Assembly (NCBI GenBank): GCA_916050055.1
Contig: CAJZJY010000065.1
Span: 1-6,408, forward strand
Source of the DNA: an uncultured Streptococcus sp.
Lineage (GTDB): Bacteria; Bacillota; Bacilli; Lactobacillales; Aerococcaceae
Length of the DNA: 6,408 nt
Reading direction: 5' to 3'
How positions within the stretch are numbered: the first letter of the stretch is position 1; every line of letters starts with the position of its first letter. Below the pieces are notes generated by a model. It saw only the letters and a list, made by a program, of their open reading frames with translations, did no database searches and was not told the DNA's origin. Position numbers and translations under genes: made by a program. Below are positions 5,649 through 6,408 of the stretch, piece after piece.

Positions 5649-5680
5649 AACGGATGGGCAAAATCGTCCATCCGTTTTTT
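5649..5680 (+). terminator. Terminator between pflB and pflA
   Basis: AACGGATGGGC (5649-5659) pairs with GTCCATCCGTT (5666-5676) over 11 bp including one G-U, with a 6-base loop, followed by T6 (5675-5680). It should end most pflB transcripts 67 bases before pflA. Read-through plus the promoter at 5711 would supply pflA. Confidence 0.93.
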
Positions 5681-5710
5681 AATCGAAATGGCCCTAAAAG
5701 GCACGAATTG

Positions 5711-5719
5711 TGATATACT
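5711..5719 (+). promoter_or_regulatory. Probable extended -10 promoter of pflA
   Basis: TGATATACT (5711-5719) is a TGn extended -10 with TATACT at 5714-5719. The bases 17 upstream (GCCCTA) do not resemble a -35 box, so the promoter would be weak or need an activator. Its start near 5726 would give a leader of about 20 bases. Confidence 0.5.
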
Positions 5720-5733
5720 AGAAGAGAAAAGAT

Positions 5734-5739
5734 AGGAGG
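5734..5739 (+). promoter_or_regulatory. pflA ribosome binding site that chooses between tandem ATGs
   Basis: AGGAGG is 7 bases from the ATG at 5747 but only 4 from the adjoining ATG at 5744, so the second ATG is preferred. Either choice changes the protein by one Met. Confidence 0.7.
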
Positions 5740-5746
5740 AATAATG

Positions 5747-6408
5747 ATGAGTGAACCAGTAACTGGATATATTCATTCTACAGAGAGTTTTGGTTCTGTA
5801 GACGGACCAGGTATCCGTTTTGTAACCTTCATGCAAGGTTGTCGTATGCGTTGTGAGTTTTGTCATAACCCAGATACTTGGAATATTGGGGGCGGTCATC
5901 CGATTACTTCTCAAGAATTACTCGATCAAGCGTTGCAATATCGTGCATTCTGGGGACGTAAAGGTGGCGTAACTGTCAGCGGAGGAGAGCCTTTATTGCA
6001 AATTGATTTCTTAATCGATTTCTTTAAACGCTGTAAGAAAGCTGGAGTACACACAACATTAGATAGTTGTGGAATGCCATTTACGTATGACGAACCATTC
6101 TTCTCAAAATTCGAAGAGCTATTAGAATATACGGATCTTATTTTATTAGATATTAAACATATTGATGATGAACAACATAAGAAATTAACAGGATGGACGA
6201 ATAAAAATATTCTTCAACTAGCAGAGTATTTATCAGATAAAGGACAACCAGTATGGATTCGCCACGTGTTAGTTCCAGAACGTTCAGATTATGATGAATA
6301 TCTCATCCGATTAAGTGAGTTTGTAAGTAAATTGAAGAACGTATTGAAGTTTGAAATTTTACCTTATCACAAATTGGGTGTGTATAAATGGAAGAACTTA
6401 GGAATTCC
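5747..6408 (+). CDS. pflA: Pyruvate formate-lyase activating enzyme (partial, 3' end outside window)
   Basis: The first 220 codons are present, open to the window edge. Compared with the 246-aa E. coli enzyme, about 30-35 C-terminal residues are missing. PflA is a radical-SAM iron-sulfur enzyme that abstracts hydrogen from the PflB glycine to make its catalytic radical. The Fe4S4-binding CxxxCxxC motif is at Cys32, Cys36 and Cys39 (GCRMRCEFCHNPDTW), preceded by the family signature VDGPGIRF (18-25). The SAM-binding SGGEP motif is at 78-82. LDIK and WIRHVLVP segments and the LPYHKLG block (205-211) follow as in PflA proteins. Codon use is less biased than in pflB (more ATT, GAT and mixed Leu codons), which fits lower expression. 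It lies downstream of pflB behind a terminator and has its own likely promoter. Confidence 0.97.
   Translation, partial: MSEPVTGYIHSTESFGSVDGPGIRFVTFMQGCRMRCEFCHNPDTWNIGGGHPITSQELLDQALQYRAFWGRKGGVTVSGGEPLLQIDFLIDFFKRCKKAGVHTTLDSCGMPFTYDEPFFSKFEELLEYTDLILLDIKHIDDEQHKKLTGWTNKNILQLAEYLSDKGQPVWIRHVLVPERSDYDEYLIRLSEFVSKLKNVLKFEILPYHKLGVYKWKNLGI

Larger units (their letters stand above)
5479..5680 (+). ncRNA. Structured pflB 3'UTR or candidate small RNA/attenuator
   Basis: A chain of hairpins fills this stretch. They are copy 1 (5485-5507), GGATGC-TAA-GCATCC (5527-5541), GAAGA-AAT-TTTTC (5542-5554), TTACAC-TGA-GTGTGA (5588-5602), copy 2 (5603-5624) and finally the terminator stem. CATCCG (5537-5542) is also complementary to CGGATG (5651-5656) in the terminator's left arm, so an alternative fold could disrupt the terminator. 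This could be a processed 3'UTR-derived RNA or an attenuator for pflA. I do not recognise a known RNA family, and the role is inference from structure and position. Confidence 0.45.

Noticed and set aside
5472..5680. ZTP riboswitch (the 'pfl RNA motif', named for its association with pfl genes)
   Set aside because: I could not find its conserved core or pseudoknot. The spacer shows tandem bulged hairpins instead.
5480..5713. Long stop-poor stretch in a second plus frame through the pflB-pflA spacer
   Set aside because: It has no start codon with a ribosome binding site, is interrupted by TGA codons near 5594 and 5600, and runs through the terminator.
5642..5914. Reverse-strand 90-aa frame over the terminator and pflA start
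   Set aside because: It covers a clear plus-strand terminator, the pflA ribosome binding site and the conserved CxxxCxxC region, so the plus strand is the coding one.

Overview
The window is low-GC, AT-rich Gram-positive DNA. Shine-Dalgarno sites are strong (AAGGAGG type), promoters are sigma-A-like, and rho-independent terminators separate the units. The pyruvate formate-lyase pair and the YfmL/YsgA-like RNA genes point to a facultatively fermentative Firmicute, most likely in the Lactobacillales (Carnobacteriaceae/Enterococcaceae-like). I cannot fix the genus from sequence alone.

Layout. Positions 1-117 are the last 38 codons of a membrane permease, probably of an amino-acid ABC transporter, closed by a strong terminator (130-160). 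A new transcription unit starts from a promoter at 180-208. It holds four tightly packed plus-strand genes: a YfmL-like DEAD-box RNA helicase (252-1439), an unrecognised 121-aa protein overlapping it by 35 bases (1405-1770), a TrmH/SpoU-family RNA 2'-O-methyltransferase (1775-2545) and a 76-aa two-helix membrane protein (2549-2779). No terminator follows. Instead a near-consensus promoter (2794-2822) drives tRNA-Arg(UCU) (2834-2907), and the terminator at 2917-2960 can end both transcripts. The theme of this half is RNA and ribosome maturation.

Positions 2961-3242 form a 282-base non-coding control region for pflB. It has one strong extended -10 promoter, a second upstream extended -10, several TTGTGAA/TTCACAA half-sites of the Rex/CRP-FNR kind, and other inverted repeats. 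pflB (3243-5471) is complete, with the catalytic Cys-Cys pair and the glycyl-radical Gly, and has strongly biased codon use. pflA (5747 to the window end), the radical-SAM activase that installs the radical, is cut off by the window edge.

The 275 bases between pflB and pflA are the least ordinary part. They hold two near-identical bulged hairpins about 118 bases apart, further small hairpins between them, a 30-codon reading frame with a good ribosome binding site, a strong terminator, and a weak extended -10 promoter for pflA. The terminator probably lowers pflA expression relative to pflB, since the activase is needed only in small amounts. The hairpin set may be a structured 3'UTR, a small RNA or an attenuator. 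I do not recognise it as a known RNA family.
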